Shown here: positions 36,896-50,240 of the stretch, one piece after another
How positions within the stretch are numbered: the stretch's first letter is position 1
How the letters are laid out: every line of letters starts with the position of its first letter
NCBI GenBank assembly: GCA_026225945.1
Contig: JAMJFZ010001258.1
Coordinates: 4,447,501-4,511,500, forward strand
Length of the DNA stretch: 64,000 nt
Direction of reading: 5' to 3'
From: Cricetomys ansorgei
Taxonomy: Eukaryota; Chordata; Mammalia; Rodentia; Nesomyidae
The notes under the pieces: model-generated
Told to the model about the DNA's origin: nothing
Databases searched by the model: none
Seen by the model: the letters and a program-made list of their open reading frames with translations, nothing else
Translations under genes and position numbers: made by a program

Positions 36896-37547
36896 AAAAT
36901 TAAGATGCATATCAACATAACCTGAGCAACCGTTTTCCTATTATAAGTAGTGACAACCCTCCTTACAAGGAGACTTACAACCCTGACAGCATATTCTGGC
37001 TGCTGTTATAATTACGCCTCATGTTCATGCCACTATTGTTGCCTCCTGAACTGTACCCCGCCCCACTCTGAATTCTGGAAGGCTCTTTCAAGAACACAGC
37101 TCTAACCATGTCACTTCCCAGCTTCAAACTTTCTATAACAGCTCCCGGAATGGCTAAACCTCTTAAGAGGACTCCAGGTGCAGCATGACCCGAGGTACCG
37201 ACATCATCAGCATCAGCTCTGGCTCAGAAGACCTCTGCTACGGAAGTCGTCTGTGACCTTCAAATCCTGCCGACAGAAAGCTTAGCATGAAGGACCACGG
37301 CAGAGACGCTGCCAACACTCGACTTCACTACTTTTCATTGCTGCTGATCTGATTCTTCTGGGTGGGCTTGTCTTCATTTTGTCTTTAACGTAAAGAACAT
37401 GTCATCCCATCTCTATTGTCTAACACGGTGCCTAGTAAAAGTGCATGTAACAAAACATTACACAACTGTTCCACACCAACCCCAGACAGCTAAGATCCTG
37501 GATCTGCTAAACAGCGTCCCTTTCTACTGATAAAGAGAACTGCGATG

Positions 37548-37690
37548 AGCCCTATGGAGGCGCACGCCTTCAGTCCCAGCACTCGGGAGGCAGAGGCAGG
37601 AGGACCTCTGAGTTCGAGGCCAGCCTGGTCTACAGAGTGAGCTCCAGGACAGCCAGGGCTGCACTGAGAAACCCTGCCACAGAAACAAAC
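37548..37690 (+). mobile_element. B1 SINE
   Basis: AGTCCCAGCACTCGGGAGGC, GAGTTCGAGGCCAGCCTGGT and CTACAGAGTGAGCTCCAGGA, the full B1 order. Confidence 0.95.
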
Positions 37691-37779
37691 AATAGCTGTG
37701 ACAGCTAGCACCTAATTTCTATGGTTACACAACAGCTTTATGGTCTAAGAGTCTGTCCCGTCGGCTCTTTTGTAAACTT

Positions 37780-38096
37780 GACACAAGCTGGAATCACATA
37801 ACAATGCTTCCATCAGACTGACCTGTGGGCAACCTGTGGGCCGTGTTCTTGACTGAGATTGACATGGAAAGGCCTAGCCCACTGTGGGTGGGGCCAGCCC
37901 TGGACAGGAGGTCCTGGGTGTATAAGAAAGCAAACTGGACCAGCCAATAAGCAGTGTTTCCTAGGCCTCTGCTCCAGCTCCTGCTCGGATGCCTATGGCA
38001 TGGACTATATAAACTGCAAACTAAGAGAAGGCCCTTCCTCCCCAAGTTGCTTTTGGTCGTGGTGTTAATCAGCTACAGAACGGCACCAGGACAGAC
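37780..38096 (+). mobile_element. MaLR (MT/ORR1-type) LTR
   Basis: GTGGGTGGGGCCAGCCC, GTATAAGAAAGCAAACTGGA and CCCCAAGTTGCTTTTGGTCG, ending ACCAGGACAG. Confidence 0.8.
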
Positions 38097-38397
38097 TCTC
38101 ACCCATATGCTTATTCTGTAGTTTTACTGAGCTGTTATGTATCAGACACAGCACTAGGCACAAAGGACACAGAAATAAATGCATTAAGGCACCTTTCTTT
38201 AAGAGGTAGCCCAGTAGGAAGAAGTTAAAAATATGTGTGACCCAAGACAGGTGAGAAGAGGGAGAAGAAATAAGGCACACAGTGAGATCACAGAAGAGAA
38301 TATGGCCAGCTCTGTCTGAGACTGAGGGAGAAGCGGGAGAAGTCAGGAGACACTGCAGAGTCATGCTCTCTCATCTCTCATGCCCAACAGTGGCAGC

Positions 38398-38500
38398 ATA
38401 TACCTATGCCTACTGTGTGAGCCAGTTACCTATGCCTACTGTGTGCCAGTTACCTATGCCTACTGTGTGCCAGTCACCTATGCCTACTGTGTATGCCAGT
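38398..38500. repeat. 24-bp tandem repeat, about 4 copies
   Basis: Unit CCTATGCCTACTGTGTGCCA plus GTTA or GTCA. Confidence 0.93.
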
Positions 38501-38661
38501 GATGTGCTAAATTCTTCACTCAGCAATCCCTTGACTGACAGAAACACGTAAAGTGATGGAAGACAGAAAGCTACAGGGATCTTCTATGCTCACACAGTAG
38601 GTAGTGGTCGGGATTCTACTTCAAGCTAGAACACCTCTAAAAGGCAGCCCCTGTGCCACAC

Positions 38662-38760
38662 AGCACCACCTGAAGGAGCACCGCAGACTCCTGTCCCTAC
38701 CACCTGAAGGAGCACCACAGACTCCTGTCCCCACCACCCGAAGGAGCATCAGACTCCTGC
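38662..38760. repeat. About 34-bp tandem repeat, 3 copies
   Basis: CCACCTGAAGGAGCACCRCAGACTCCTGTCCC-type units separated by CACC or TACC, the last one shortened. Confidence 0.85.
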
Positions 38761-39126
38761 ACTATACTGCAAAGGGTTAAAGCTCCACCTGACATTTCTA
38801 CCCCTCTCTCTAGGCGCTCAGAATGGCTCCTCCCAGGCTCTCAGAATCAGATGCAGCCACAGGCTTACCCATGGCTGATGAGGTACCAGGCCAAGTGGCA
38901 TGTGTCGCTCCTGAGCAGCAGCTCCGAGAGCAGGAGTGACTCACCTCTCCTCTCTGCCAGAAGAGCCAGCAAGGCTCCTGACAGCAGCTGCTTCTGCAGC
39001 CAGAAGAGCCAGCTGCCCAATGAAATCTGCACGAGTGGGTGGTCCAGCAGGTGTTGGGGCTGGTGACGTGGGAGGGGAACTCTGGGGACTCCACGGAGGA
39101 CAGGCCACTCAGACACAGCCGCTTAC

Positions 39127-39226
39127 CTTTTCTTTGGCAGTGCGCCAGAGTCCAGGAGGAGCGCCCATATCTGATGAGTCCCCGCCATGGCTATCCACAA
39201 GATGTCATTTCTTTGGACCTCTGAAC
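39127..39226 (-). CDS. Nhlrc2: Nhlrc2 exon 6 (NHL blade 3)
   Basis: 100 nt, too short to stand out as an open frame; found by looking for the missing blade between exons 5 and 7. It has two bases to finish Gly, 32 codons, then two bases of a Ser codon (about residues 347-380). The acceptor is TATAAAG|GTTC, with very little pyrimidine tract. The donor is AAAAG|GTAAGC. The peptide [20 protein letters not shown] continues to [12 protein letters not shown]. This corresponds to the human segment [20 protein letters not shown]. Skipping this exon would shift the frame. It is isolated by a 14.4 kb intron upstream and a 5.1 kb intron downstream. Confidence 0.95.
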
Positions 39227-39624
39227 CTTTATAAAGATATATAGCATTTATTATATCCATATCTGGGTAATATGACACTTAATTCAGAAACTGAAATTCA
39301 AGGATGACACTGATTTTTATAAATCAGTTCTTAATGTTTCCTTAGTGAGAGATTAGTCTCCTCATTGTAGTGGTTTCATGAGAACCCATGCTGTACAGGG
39401 TGATAATTTAATACATGGTAACAACATGAATGATAAAATTAAAGCAATTAGCATTTCCATTTCCTTAAGCCAAATCCACACATTCTTAATAGCAATATGT
39501 CAATCTGCATCTCTGGGAACAATGTTTTTAAACATTGATTTAAAAAAATGTTTTTTTAATGCAACACAAAAAAATGGGCTGACATTCTCTGAGAAAACCA
39601 GCAATTTCTGTAAGAGAAATGATG

Positions 39625-39775
39625 CTTTCAGAGCAGTGTGGTGGCACACGCCTGCGGTCCGAGAAGCCGGGCAGCAGAGGCAGGAAAGCTCAAGGTGGAA
39701 GCCTGCTGACTACACAGCAAGTTCCAGGTCAGCTGGGTTAACAAGTGGAGACCCCGTGTTAAGACAAAATAACAG
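39625..39775 (+). mobile_element. B1-like SINE, diverged
   Basis: GTGTGGTGGCACACGCCTGC, GCAGCAGAGGCAGGAAAGC and AACAAGTGGAGACCCCGTGT. Confidence 0.7.
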
Positions 39776-39894
39776 TGAAAAGGAGTTTAAGGAATGTGTC
39801 TTTTTATATGGTGATATAAGATTTGAGATTCAGACACAAAGTGGAACAGTCATTTAAAAATCCATTTATCTAGTTGGTTATAAAATTCACGGGA

Positions 39895-40200
39895 GTGTGC
39901 CTGTGGGAGTATGCACGTGTCTGCGTGTCTGTCGCGCGCGCACAGGCTGGAGGTCAATGCCCAGCGTCTTCTTCAGTCACGCTCTGCTTTACATGTTAGA
40001 CAGGGTCTCCGGAACCCGGGGCCCCTGACTTGGCTGGACTGGCTGGCTACTAGAAACCCAAGGGTCCCTCTGTCTCCGCCTCCTCGTGCTGGGACCATGG
40101 CACATGCTCTGCGGCTGGGCTTTGTAGGGGTGCTGAAGACTGACTTGGGATCCTCCACTGCACGGCAACCCCTTCACTAGCGGAGCCATCTCTCACCGTT
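39895..40200 (-). mobile_element. B4/B1-like SINE
   Basis: CAGGCTGGAGGTCAATGCCC, AGACAGGGTCTCCGGAACCC and GTGCTGAAGACTGACTTGGG ... CGGAGCCATCTCTCA read as antisense of an ID/B1 composite. Confidence 0.55.
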
Positions 40201-43200
40201 TAAAACCCTGTAAGGAGTTTAGCAGACCAGAGCACAACATATCGTAACATAGCTGTTCACCACCCTAATTTACCAGTCTACTTTCTAGACACCGAATGAC
40301 GACACACTTATTATAAGGGGACAAAGCTCTACTTCTCATGTTAACATATTTAATTTAATTTAGGAGGTATTCTAAAACAAACATTTTAATTAAAGTCGTC
40401 TGGTAAGATGTTATCTTGTAGAAAGTTATTTTATTTGTAACTCCTCTAACTTCAGTTTTGTGATGAGAAGGACATTCTTCCTTAATTAGTATAATTTTTA
40501 AGTGTCGTTCAATTTAGAACAAGAAAAACAACCACAATGATGATGACTCTTGAGTAATTACGGACGCTATACTGCCAAGTGCTTTCCAAAAACTCATTCA
40601 GATCGTCTCGAAGGCCCACGAGGTAAGCACCGTAGAGAGTTTAATTCCAGATGAGAAACAGAACAGAAGTCACTAACACGCCAAGTCACTAGCTAACAAA
40701 GGAAGGAACTGGACTCCAGGCCGAGCCAGGCCAAGGGAGCACCTGCACCTCAGCTCGCACGTGCGGGTGCTTCTCTGTTCTTAACTGCGATGCAGTGCAC
40801 GCAGCTTGCCCTGCCACGCTCGGGCGTGTCTGCGGGCGCAAGTGGTGGCCCTGCTGTCCATGCACTCTGGGGACCAGTGTCTGCCTTATTACTTTAGGAC
40901 TAGATTACAAGACCCGAACGACTAATTCTTTAACCCACCACACTGCTCTCCAGTTATTCTAGGGCTATGCTCTGGGACTGCTAAAATGACCATGCCATGT
41001 AGGCTAATAAAATATTCCATCATTTCTGATAAAACGACATTCAGACGAGAAGGGCTTACAGACAGCAACACTCAAATGTCAGCCATGATCAGTACCTTTA
41101 TAGCATGTTGCACGAGGCAAGCATAAACACAACTACAAACTCAGCAGCCTGGAGCAGACGGCACTGAGGGTATGGGAGTATGACACAACGTCTCCCACGT
41201 AGCTTGTTAATTCGATAACAAGCACTGGCCACGATTCGACAACAGGCGATACCCAACAGCACACTCAGTTTACAATTGCTTACTTGTGTTACAGCCCTCA
41301 CAAGGCTAAGACTATAAACTCTTCATATTAAACAATGAGAGTGAGTTCATGTTCCTGATTAGATAATGGTATTATTAACTAAGGAAGTGGACATCAAAAT
41401 AAAACAAAAGCTTCAAAGTAACATAAACAAAAGGCACAAATGAGTAATACTTAATTTTATATAATCTGGAATGCTTCCCACTCACAATATTCCAAAGGCT
41501 GTACTTATCCAGGACCATGCTTAGACTAACACATAAAGAACTGTAGACAATTACAGTTTGGAGCCCACTACTAAGATCTCCTAGTCCTCTCTGAATGGAA
41601 CTAAATTATGCACCTGGTGTTGTGACAGCCTCGAAAACAAGGGGACTCAAGGAAGCATCCTTTCCACTGCCCAGGAGCCAAACAGCTCAGGATTTGAATC
41701 CTGGCTGCTAATTTCTGCCCAGTCTCCTCACCTGTCAAGAGAGGCAGTGACCAGCCATCTCAAACGCTGATCGAGAGGATGAGCACAGGCCTGGAAGCTG
41801 AGCACCACCACAGTACTGGCACATGCTGGGTACTAACTAGTCAACTGCTGCCTTTCAGCTGCTACACCAAGAATGTTGCCTCTCTCCTTCTCCTAGGTCT
41901 CACCCTTAGCCCCTAGCATGGAACTCTGCTCAGACTTCTTTCTCGATTCCCTACCCAACACTGCACGCACATGCATGCACATGCACGCACACACCTTGCT
42001 CTGTGCTGCATTACCTTGCCTCACAGATTCCTGTGGCATTTGTCACCACCCTACAGGCTACACGTTCACCTGCTTACTGTTTCCCCTCTATTCAGTTCAA
42101 CTAGGAGGGCAGCAGCTTTGTTTCATTCGGCTTTATTGCCAACAACTAACACGGTGCCTGTCCCATAGCAGATGCTCAGCAAGTATTTCCTGAATGAGTA
42201 AACTTTCCTCTGGACAACAGAAGAAAACGTTCTGCCAGGACATCGACAAGCCCTGAAGTTATCCTAATGATGGCTGATACTTCCTAATATTGCTAATGTT
42301 TTGTTTCTAATCAAAGAAGTCTGCTATAAATGCAGACCGGTGCCATTGTTCCTCTAAGATCTCGACATTGAAGGGAGTGAGATCTCACTAAAGTCAGCTT
42401 TGCACACAAGACTGATACCACCTTGCATGGTAACCAAGGCCATGCCAGACATTCACAGAATGAATCCTTATTTCACTATAACTCATTTCTGTTTCTTTTT
42501 TATGTTTCAAAGACATGTAAGTGTAGCTGGATTAGACACCTGTGGATTTCGCTTTGATTTTTCGAGACTTTACAATGGGGCTGGGCTTGGTGTCTTACAG
42601 GGCTGAGTTACATATGAAATACGTATCCTCAAGTTACATATGAAAATATATACTTTCAGTATCTCTTAGTGTTTCTAGTCATAAGAACTCTAAGCAACTA
42701 AGATCCACAGATAGCCTATTTAATTTGATAAAGAATACTTTCAAAATAATTGGTAGCAAACCTCATATTTAATGATGAAACAGTATAAACATGCCTCTGC
42801 CAACAGAAATGGCATACAAGATCTATCATTACCTCTACACGGCATCGGATGAAGGTCCCAGCTTAGGGAACAAAAGGAAGTATTATAAATGAAGCTGCAA
42901 GTATCAGCAGGTAACAGGATTATCTATAAGATATCTATAAGAAACTGCAGAAGGATGACTGGACTCACAAGTAAGGTCAGCAGGCTTTGGGGTAGTATCC
43001 ACAAGAAAAAACTTGATCTGCAGACAGACGATGCGTGTTCGTGATGGTGCTAGGAAACACCACACAAGAAAGTACACACTACCAAGAGATGCATGTGCTC
43101 TCCTCACTAGAGACACCATTGCAGAACACAAAGGACAGCCTGCTCTTCGTTTTTGTGTCCTGGGTTGAGAACCCTGTCATCTTTCCTGATGCATTCTCTC

Positions 43201-43364
43201 ACAGGCCACACACAATTCACTAGCAAATTCTGTAGGCTCCTCATTTCAAAGGGATGAAGAATGTCATCAGTCTGAATCATATCTAAGGCACCATCGGGGT
43301 GACTGCAGAATTACGTCCTAACTGATTTGTCACTCTCTTCACACTAAAAATAGCTTCTTTCTCC

Positions 43365-43490
43365 TTTGTGGGTACACGGTGCACACCTGTAACCCCAGCA
43401 CTAGAAGCTGAGGTTTTAGAACCACAGATTTTAGCCCACACAGTCAGTTCCAGGAGAGGCTGCTACACAAGCAAGACCCCAAAGCCAAAC
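43365..43490 (+). mobile_element. B1-like SINE, diverged
   Basis: CACACCTGTAACCCCAGCAC ... CAAGACCCCAAAGCCAAAC. Confidence 0.6.
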
Positions 43491-45299
43491 AAACACAAAG
43501 GGAGAAGCCTGGCCCAGGAGAGACGAGGCACTGGTACAGGCGAGTCAGGCAATTTCCACTTCCGACTTTGGGAGTTTTCAGAGTCTGTTTTTGCAAAGGA
43601 GAGTTTTGTCGGTGCACATCTGACTGAAAGGTCACTGTGGCCACTTCTGCCTGGTTTTCCAAATAGGTCAGTATGGCTCAGGCGGACCACACAGGCAGAG
43701 GCCGAGTGAAAGCTCGTCTGTTCCTGCCTCTGTGCACCGATTTCCTTCAGGAGTCAGAGCAGTGAGGTCAGCGCAGGCTAGGTCGGGTGAGGATTTGGTC
43801 TTCTGCAGCGTCTAAGAACCAGCCAGTGCTGAGGGACATCAGAATAATCATCAGCCTACATCCCGTTGAAGGCACTGAGCTGGGAAGTCCTACTGTCATC
43901 ATCTTCATTCTATAAAGGAACTGAAACTCAGAGAGGTTAAGTGATTTGTTAAAATTTGCACAGCTAGACTTATAATTTGAGTTCGTCAGTGACCTCACTC
44001 AGCGCTGGGTGAATGCAAGCACTAGGAGAGAGCTCATGCTCTGTCTATTTCTCTGCTTGTGCCTCTACAGGATGTGAAGCTCATTACCCCTTCTAATGTC
44101 TAAAAAGTTTTTTAAAAGGTAAAGCATAATTATCAATAAAGAGTACTAAAATACTTCCAAAAATAGGAATAAGTTCAATAGAAGAAATCTGAAAAACACT
44201 TGAAGTCCAGCTTTGAAAAATTCTACCTTATTTTAGGCTGCTGTGGTCAGCACCCTCCTGTTGGCGCCTGTGAAATCTATAGTGTACACAGATCCGCTTC
44301 CACAGCTCTGAAAGCTCCCATGAGGCTGTCCCAAGCCTCCAGGGAAAGCATGAGATGTCACCAGGCCACAGGAAAAGAGCAATTACAGCAGGGAAGGTGA
44401 GCGGGGAGGAGCCCAGGCCTGTGGAGGACTTGTCTAGAGAAGCAGGCCACTGCGGCAGCCACCAGCAGGGCAGCAGAGCTGCCGAGGAGGGAGGGCGCAG
44501 GATGCTCCTCTCCCCAAGACCTCAGAGGGCCAAGTGCATGGGCAGAGCATCTGTCCTGGCAATGTGAGCAAGCACTTAGAACCGCTGTGTGCTCCTGTGC
44601 ACGGGGTGACAGGACAGAACCCCAAGGGGAAGAAAGCCACCAGGAAGACCCTCAGACAGCTAGGCCCCACTCCCCACCCTCGAGCCACCAACCAGCCCAA
44701 CTGGAGGAACTGGAAAGCTACTGTGCATGTGTGGTAATCTTAGCAACAACAAAAGTAGCCAAGCACAGCTTCCGTCCAATGGACTTAGCTCCCCTGATGA
44801 CATAAACGTTACTTACGTCAGCCTTTACAGTTCTTTTCAAGATTACTGACATTTAATTAGTGACAAGAAGACAAACATGAAAGCAATGGACACAAAAGAA
44901 ATGAGATGAACTGAAATTTAGAAGGGCTGGACTGAGACTGACTTAAGTACAGTTCCTGTGCTAAGGACCAGAGAAGAGGCAGCCAGCAGCCCTGACAGAT
45001 GAGAAGCTTCTATGGAGACAGACCTAGAGCAAGAGCAAAGCAGAAATACTATTTTTAAAGGCATGATACTGAGAATGAAGAATCCTTCCCAACAGGGTCA
45101 TAGCTGACAGACACAGTCGAGGACAGAATTAGTGACCCCAGGACAGAGCAAGAGGACTTTACCACGACAAGGAAAAGAGGGAGCACACCAAGGCTCTGGG
45201 ATCTAACAGGGCAGAACTTGACCTGAGGGCCTGGAAGACGGGCAGGAACAAAAGTGAGGGTGTGAGGAGATCACAGAGGATTCCCAAAAAACACCGAAG

Positions 45300-46085
45300 G
45301 ACACAGAGGACATCAAACCACAACAGCCCAGGTGGGACGACTCAGGATTGAACAGCCAACTCCTGGAAACCAAAGGCAGAGACTTGAAAGCCACCAGAGA
45401 AAAAAACCATACTTTACATATAAAAGACCCAGAGCAAAAAGTAGAGCAGACCGCTTGAAAACTATGCAAGCGTCAGTCCAAACTTACCTACGAGCTAAAA
45501 TATCTTCGAAACAAAAGCTAAACATTTTCTCAGCTCAGAAAAAAATCAAGAAGCACAGGCAGGTTAAAAGGAATGTGAAGCAAAGTCCTATGGGTAGAAG
45601 CAGTGATTTCAAACGCAGGCCTGGGACCAGGAAGACAGCCACTTTGGAAAGCAACGGCCCTCAGTTCCATTCCCAGGCATTTACCCGAGAGAAGTCAGTA
45701 AATGCAGCACTCCACAAGCCAACAGACACTGCAGATGTCAGCCGAGCGCTACTGTACGCTAACCTTCAGCAGCCGCTGACACCAAATGAACTGCAGTGAC
45801 CACACAACGCACGACTTCTTAACAAGAACCAGCAAACTAGAACAGGAGAGACCTTGAGAGCATCCTGCTCAGTGGAAGGTGCCGGACATAAAGCTGCCTT
45901 GAGGAAGCACAACGTCACGGCTGACAGTGGCTAGAGGGGCTGTGACCTGGGGAGACTGAGCAAGGGCCATGCTGGAACTCTGGGGTGATACAAGCATGCC
46001 TTATCTGGACTGTGGTCACAGTTACATGACGTATTCATTTGTCAAAATTCACAGATCTACCTAGTAAGAATAAAATTTGCTTTTT
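45300..46085 (+). mobile_element. Ancient L1 (L1M-type) 3' end relic
   Basis: In order: CATTTACCCGAGAGAAGTCA, CATCCTGCTCAGTGGAAGG, GAACTCTGGGGTGATACAAG, GTTACATGACGTATTCATTT and GTCAAAATTCACAGATCTAC, then AATAAAATTTGC and a terminal TTACCTCATT. This matches the 3' end of L1M elements. The 155-codon open frame inside it is incidental. Confidence 0.75.
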
Positions 46086-46751
46086 GTAAATTTTACCTCA
46101 TTAGCCTGAAACAAGGTGGTCTAAGAATGACAGAGAAGCTTCCTCTTGCAGTAGGTGGGAACTAACAGACTCACAGCTGGAGCACGTGCAGAGTGACAGA
46201 CTTGGAGCACTCAGTCCTAAGGGCGATGTCTTCATGAAACCCTCCCCCAGGCTCAGGGATCTCTGCAGAAGAGACGGTGGACAGACTTTAAGAAGCGGAA
46301 GGGATGGGTGTGGCTCCAAGAGAAACCCCTCCAGTCGCCAGAGTTCACAGACACTGGCAGCACAGGGCCTGTACCTGTTCAAGCCAGACAGGGTCCAGCG
46401 CTGACCGCGAGAAGTGGACACTGACACGGAGCTCCACCTAACCAAGCAGCCATCTGCAGCTGACACTTGCTGAAAAAATAAGTTTTCTCCACTGGAGTCT
46501 CACTGGGTACATAAACCATACTGCAGGGCAGCCCCACGCCCAGCAGCAGAGCCCACGAAACAAACGCAATGGTACTTTTGTAGACGTTTTCTGTCTCCTT
46601 TTGCTTTGTTTGGGATTTTTTCCCTTCTTTTGGCCTTATTGGTCTTTTGTTTATATATGATGGTTGCTGATTTTATAGGGTGTGTGTGAGTTGCTTGTAG
46701 GTTTTTGTCTGCCTGTTTTTTTTTTTTTTAAGAGACAGAGGAAAAAAAAGA

Positions 46752-47213
46752 GGGTGATGTTGGGGTGATGGGGGGTACCTAGGAGGGTGACGTTGGGGTG
46801 GTGGGGGGTACCTAGGAGGGTGATGTTGGGGTGATGGGGGTACCTAGGAGGGTGACGTTGGGGTGGTGGGGGGTACCTAGGAGGGTGACGTTGGGGTGGT
46901 GGGGGGTACCTAGGAGGGTGATGTTGGGGTGATGGGGGTACCTAGGAGGGTGACGTTGGGGTGGTGGGGGGTACCTAGGAGGGTGACGTTGGGGTGGTGG
47001 GGGGTACCTAGGAGGGTGACGTTGGGGTGGTGGGGGGTACCTAGGAGGGTGACGTTGGGGTGGTGGGGGGTACCTAGGAGGGTGATGTTGGGGTGATGGG
47101 GGTACCTAGGAGGGTGACGTTGGGGTGGTGGGGGGTACCTAGGAGGGTGACGTTGGGGTGGTGGGGGGTACCTAGGAGGGTGACGTTGGGGTGGTGGGGG
47201 GTACCTAGGAGGA
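46752..47213. repeat. 33-bp G-rich minisatellite, about 14 copies
   Basis: Unit GGTACCTAGGAGGGTGACGT followed by TGGGGTGGTGGGG. A variant with GATG in place of GACG and GGTGATGGGG recurs at irregular spacing. Preceded by a poly-T run (46714-46730) and an A-rich segment. Confidence 0.98.
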
Positions 47214-48002
47214 GTTGACAGAAGGGAAAGCATAATCAAAGTATATTGCATAAAAATTTTTTTCAATAAAAATTATATATAAAAAGAATCTTTTGTCCAA
47301 TTTTAGATATAAAGATACAGTTGTTTTTCAAAATAAAAGTGCACGGGCCATAATGCACAAAACTTATAAACATGCCCTTTAAACATGCCTGCATCATTTG
47401 ATTACATTTAAAGCAAAAATATTTACTGGTATTTTATAGAACATTAATGGATGTCACGTAGGAAATCTGAGCACGTAAGTGCCAAAATGTAGACTATCAG
47501 CTGAGCATGCCGTGCTGGATTCCAACCACTAACGGTGATGGAAGAAAGGTGAAGTTTGTCTCTAGGGAAATGCTGAAGAGTCACGGAAGGTTAATGGGAC
47601 TCAAGCAAAGTACCTGTGTCTAAGTGACTCTGAACCAGGGAGCATCTGAAGCACTCAGGACTGGCAGGCTCTGACCTCTGTGATGAAACACTTACAGGCT
47701 ATTGTCTGGCTTCAGGGGAATTAGGAGAGAAGCGAGTCAGGTTCTGGAAACATGGTAAAACAACTGCTAAGAGACGGATCCATCAAAGACATCAGCAGCA
47801 CACAGTTATGATCACATTTAAAGCGATAAGACGAAATTCACTTTTGTAAAATTCACTCTGATGTTTTTACCTTATTGTAGCAATTGTTTAATTAGGTCAA
47901 ATGTGCAGATGCTATTTAGAAAATACACATTATCTACAAATTATATTTAGAATAATTAGGCATTTTAAGTCTGTTTCTTTTTTCCCTTAAATATTTATTT
48001 TC

Positions 48003-48178
48003 TGTTTGGGTTTTTTTGGTTTTTTTTTTGTTTTTGTTTTGAGACAGGGTTTCTCTGTTGTAGCCCTGGCTGTCCTAGAACTCACTCTGTAGACCAGGCT
48101 GGCCTTGAACTCACCGAGATCCACCTGTCTCTGCCTCCCGAGTGCTGGGATTAAAGGCATGTGCTACCACTCAGCTTT
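48003..48178 (-). mobile_element. B1 SINE
   Basis: T-rich tail, then GAGACAGGGTTTCTCTGTTG, CTGTAGACCAGGCTGGCCTT and GTGCTGGGATTAAAGGCATG: full-length B1 in antisense. Confidence 0.97.
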
Positions 48179-49799
48179 AAGTCTTTTTCTCAATGTCTCC
48201 GTGAGGTATGCTGTTTACTAAGCTGGGATTTTGGTCAAGTACATACTCAACAGTTCCTTGCCTTTGGTACTTTTCATTCATTACTTAGCTGTCTTCCTTC
48301 GCTGTTAGCTTTCAGTTAAGATGCACCATACAGAACAGTGCGTGTGACATAGAAGGGTAAGGAAGCAATCCTTGACTTGAGAAGGAACATCTCTCAAGAC
48401 GCCAGCACCCTCCATGATCTTCTTTCCAGAAGTCACTGGTATAGAATTTTGCCCTTTTCAGTCCTTCCTTTTAGATTAAATGTGTGGGTGTACCTCCCAA
48501 TGCTTTAGGTGCCTTAACTTCTACATGGAACTCAGACTCTGAGACCTGTCCCCGAGGCTGGACAGCTGTGTTCCATTGATATGCACGAGACAAGAGTTAC
48601 TACTTAAAGATGTTACAGAGCAACCCATTTTTCATGTTTTCTTCCTGATAATTCTGTCTTCCCTCACTTTCACAAATTATGGTAGAATTCAATAAAGTTT
48701 TATAAAATTTTTGAAACATTCTAGAAAAGAGCTTAAGAAGAAGCATTTTCCTGGGCTGCTGATGCTCGGGCCAGCCAATACTCTTACAGTTTGAACATAT
48801 ACACACCACTGCAATGGGAATGCAGACTATCCACACTTCAAAAGAAGACACAATAAAGGCAAGTAGCTGCCAATTGTTGAATGTTTAGAAATATAATTTT
48901 TTTCAGCCCTTATACTTATTTCTTTACATGTATTCAAAAGTTCTCAGCACGCCTTGAGAAAATAAAAATGCTTTATCTGAGGTGGTGTGAGGGAAGGCCA
49001 GTAGGAGCTGCTTACAGAAAAAGCTTTTTTTCAGAACAGAGACCAGCTAGTTGGGTGTATGATACACACCTACAAACAGCGCTCCAGGCTGAGGTAGCCT
49101 GGGCTACACATAAGAACCTGGTGAAACTGTGTCTTAAGAACCATCACCAATAACAAAAAAGAGAAACTGATTTTGAGACATACATTTCTATTTCTTAAAA
49201 TAGAAAATATAAAGTTTCCTGATTCATCATTTCTTGTCTACCTGGATCAACAATTAGGCTCACTCAGCTCAGCAAAGACAGAGTCTACTAAATCTCACCT
49301 ACTTCTGGCTCACAAATGATCCTTGGAGCTTACAAATGAACAAATTACAATTTACAAATTACAAATTACAAAAGAAATTTTAAGATGAAACTTAAAACAA
49401 GAAAGTTAAAGTTCAGTAAGGATATAAAAGCCATGAGTGTTTTAACATTACAAAGTGACTGTCATGTGACATCACATTCGTCAAGGGTACATTTGTCTCT
49501 AAATTCCCTAGCAAGCAATCCAACAATGCAGACAGGAATGACAGTCAAAATATTTCGAAGTGTAAATTAAATCAGAAAATAACATTAACACCTTGATCTT
49601 TGGGAAAACAGTATAGTTATCCATACCACAAAGATCAAAATAAAAATTCTCCAACATACAGTCAGATGTCATCTGTAAGTAAAACACTCAAATACCAACA
49701 AGTATCCTAGGGGCTGTATTTCTGTACTGGAACACTTGGAAAAAGTTTTTGTTATTTTAGTTTCTTTAAAAATGCAAAATGGCATTTGGATTAGGTTTG

Positions 49800-50240
49800 T
49801 GTTCCCACCCCAGGTGTGGTGGATGTTTATGAGTTGGATCTGGAATGCTCGATGCAGGTGGCTATAATTTGGTTAGGTGCAGTCGTTCTGGCATGTGGAG
49901 CTTGTTTTTGGGATTGTGTGCTGCATGAGTTTATGGGAACTTTTGGCTTAGGGTATAAAAGGTCTGAAGCCCCAAGAGTTGGGGTGGGGGTTGGCTGGTT
50001 GGGTTGTCGTCCTTAGTGTGTTAGTTCTTAAAAGAACAAAGGTTGGAGAGACTGAGTTTACAGACCGTGAGCTGAGAGCTAGTCTGACTCGCTGTCAGCC
50101 AGTCCTCTCCAAGCTTAGGACAGCCGAAAAGAGGCTGTGGAGATTTCTCCCTTTCTCTCACTCTATATCAAGGCCACTTGCAAAAGTAGTGAAGATTTCT
50201 CTCTATCCTTCCTTCCTCTTTGCCTAAATTGAGGGTAAAA
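49800..50240 (+). mobile_element. LTR-like repeat, copy 1
   Basis: Contains GGGTATAAAAGGTCTG (TATA-like) and ends ATATCAAGGCCACTTGCAAA ... GGTAAAAACAG. Homologous to 52600-52930. Family not identified. Confidence 0.5.

Noticed and set aside
45332..45799. Plus-strand basic frame of 155 codons
   Set aside because: Lies in an ancient L1 3' relic; not similar to an L1 protein and without other support.
46910..47266. Minus-strand Pro/His/Arg-rich frame of 118 codons
   Set aside because: Translation of the 33-bp array; no independent coding evidence.
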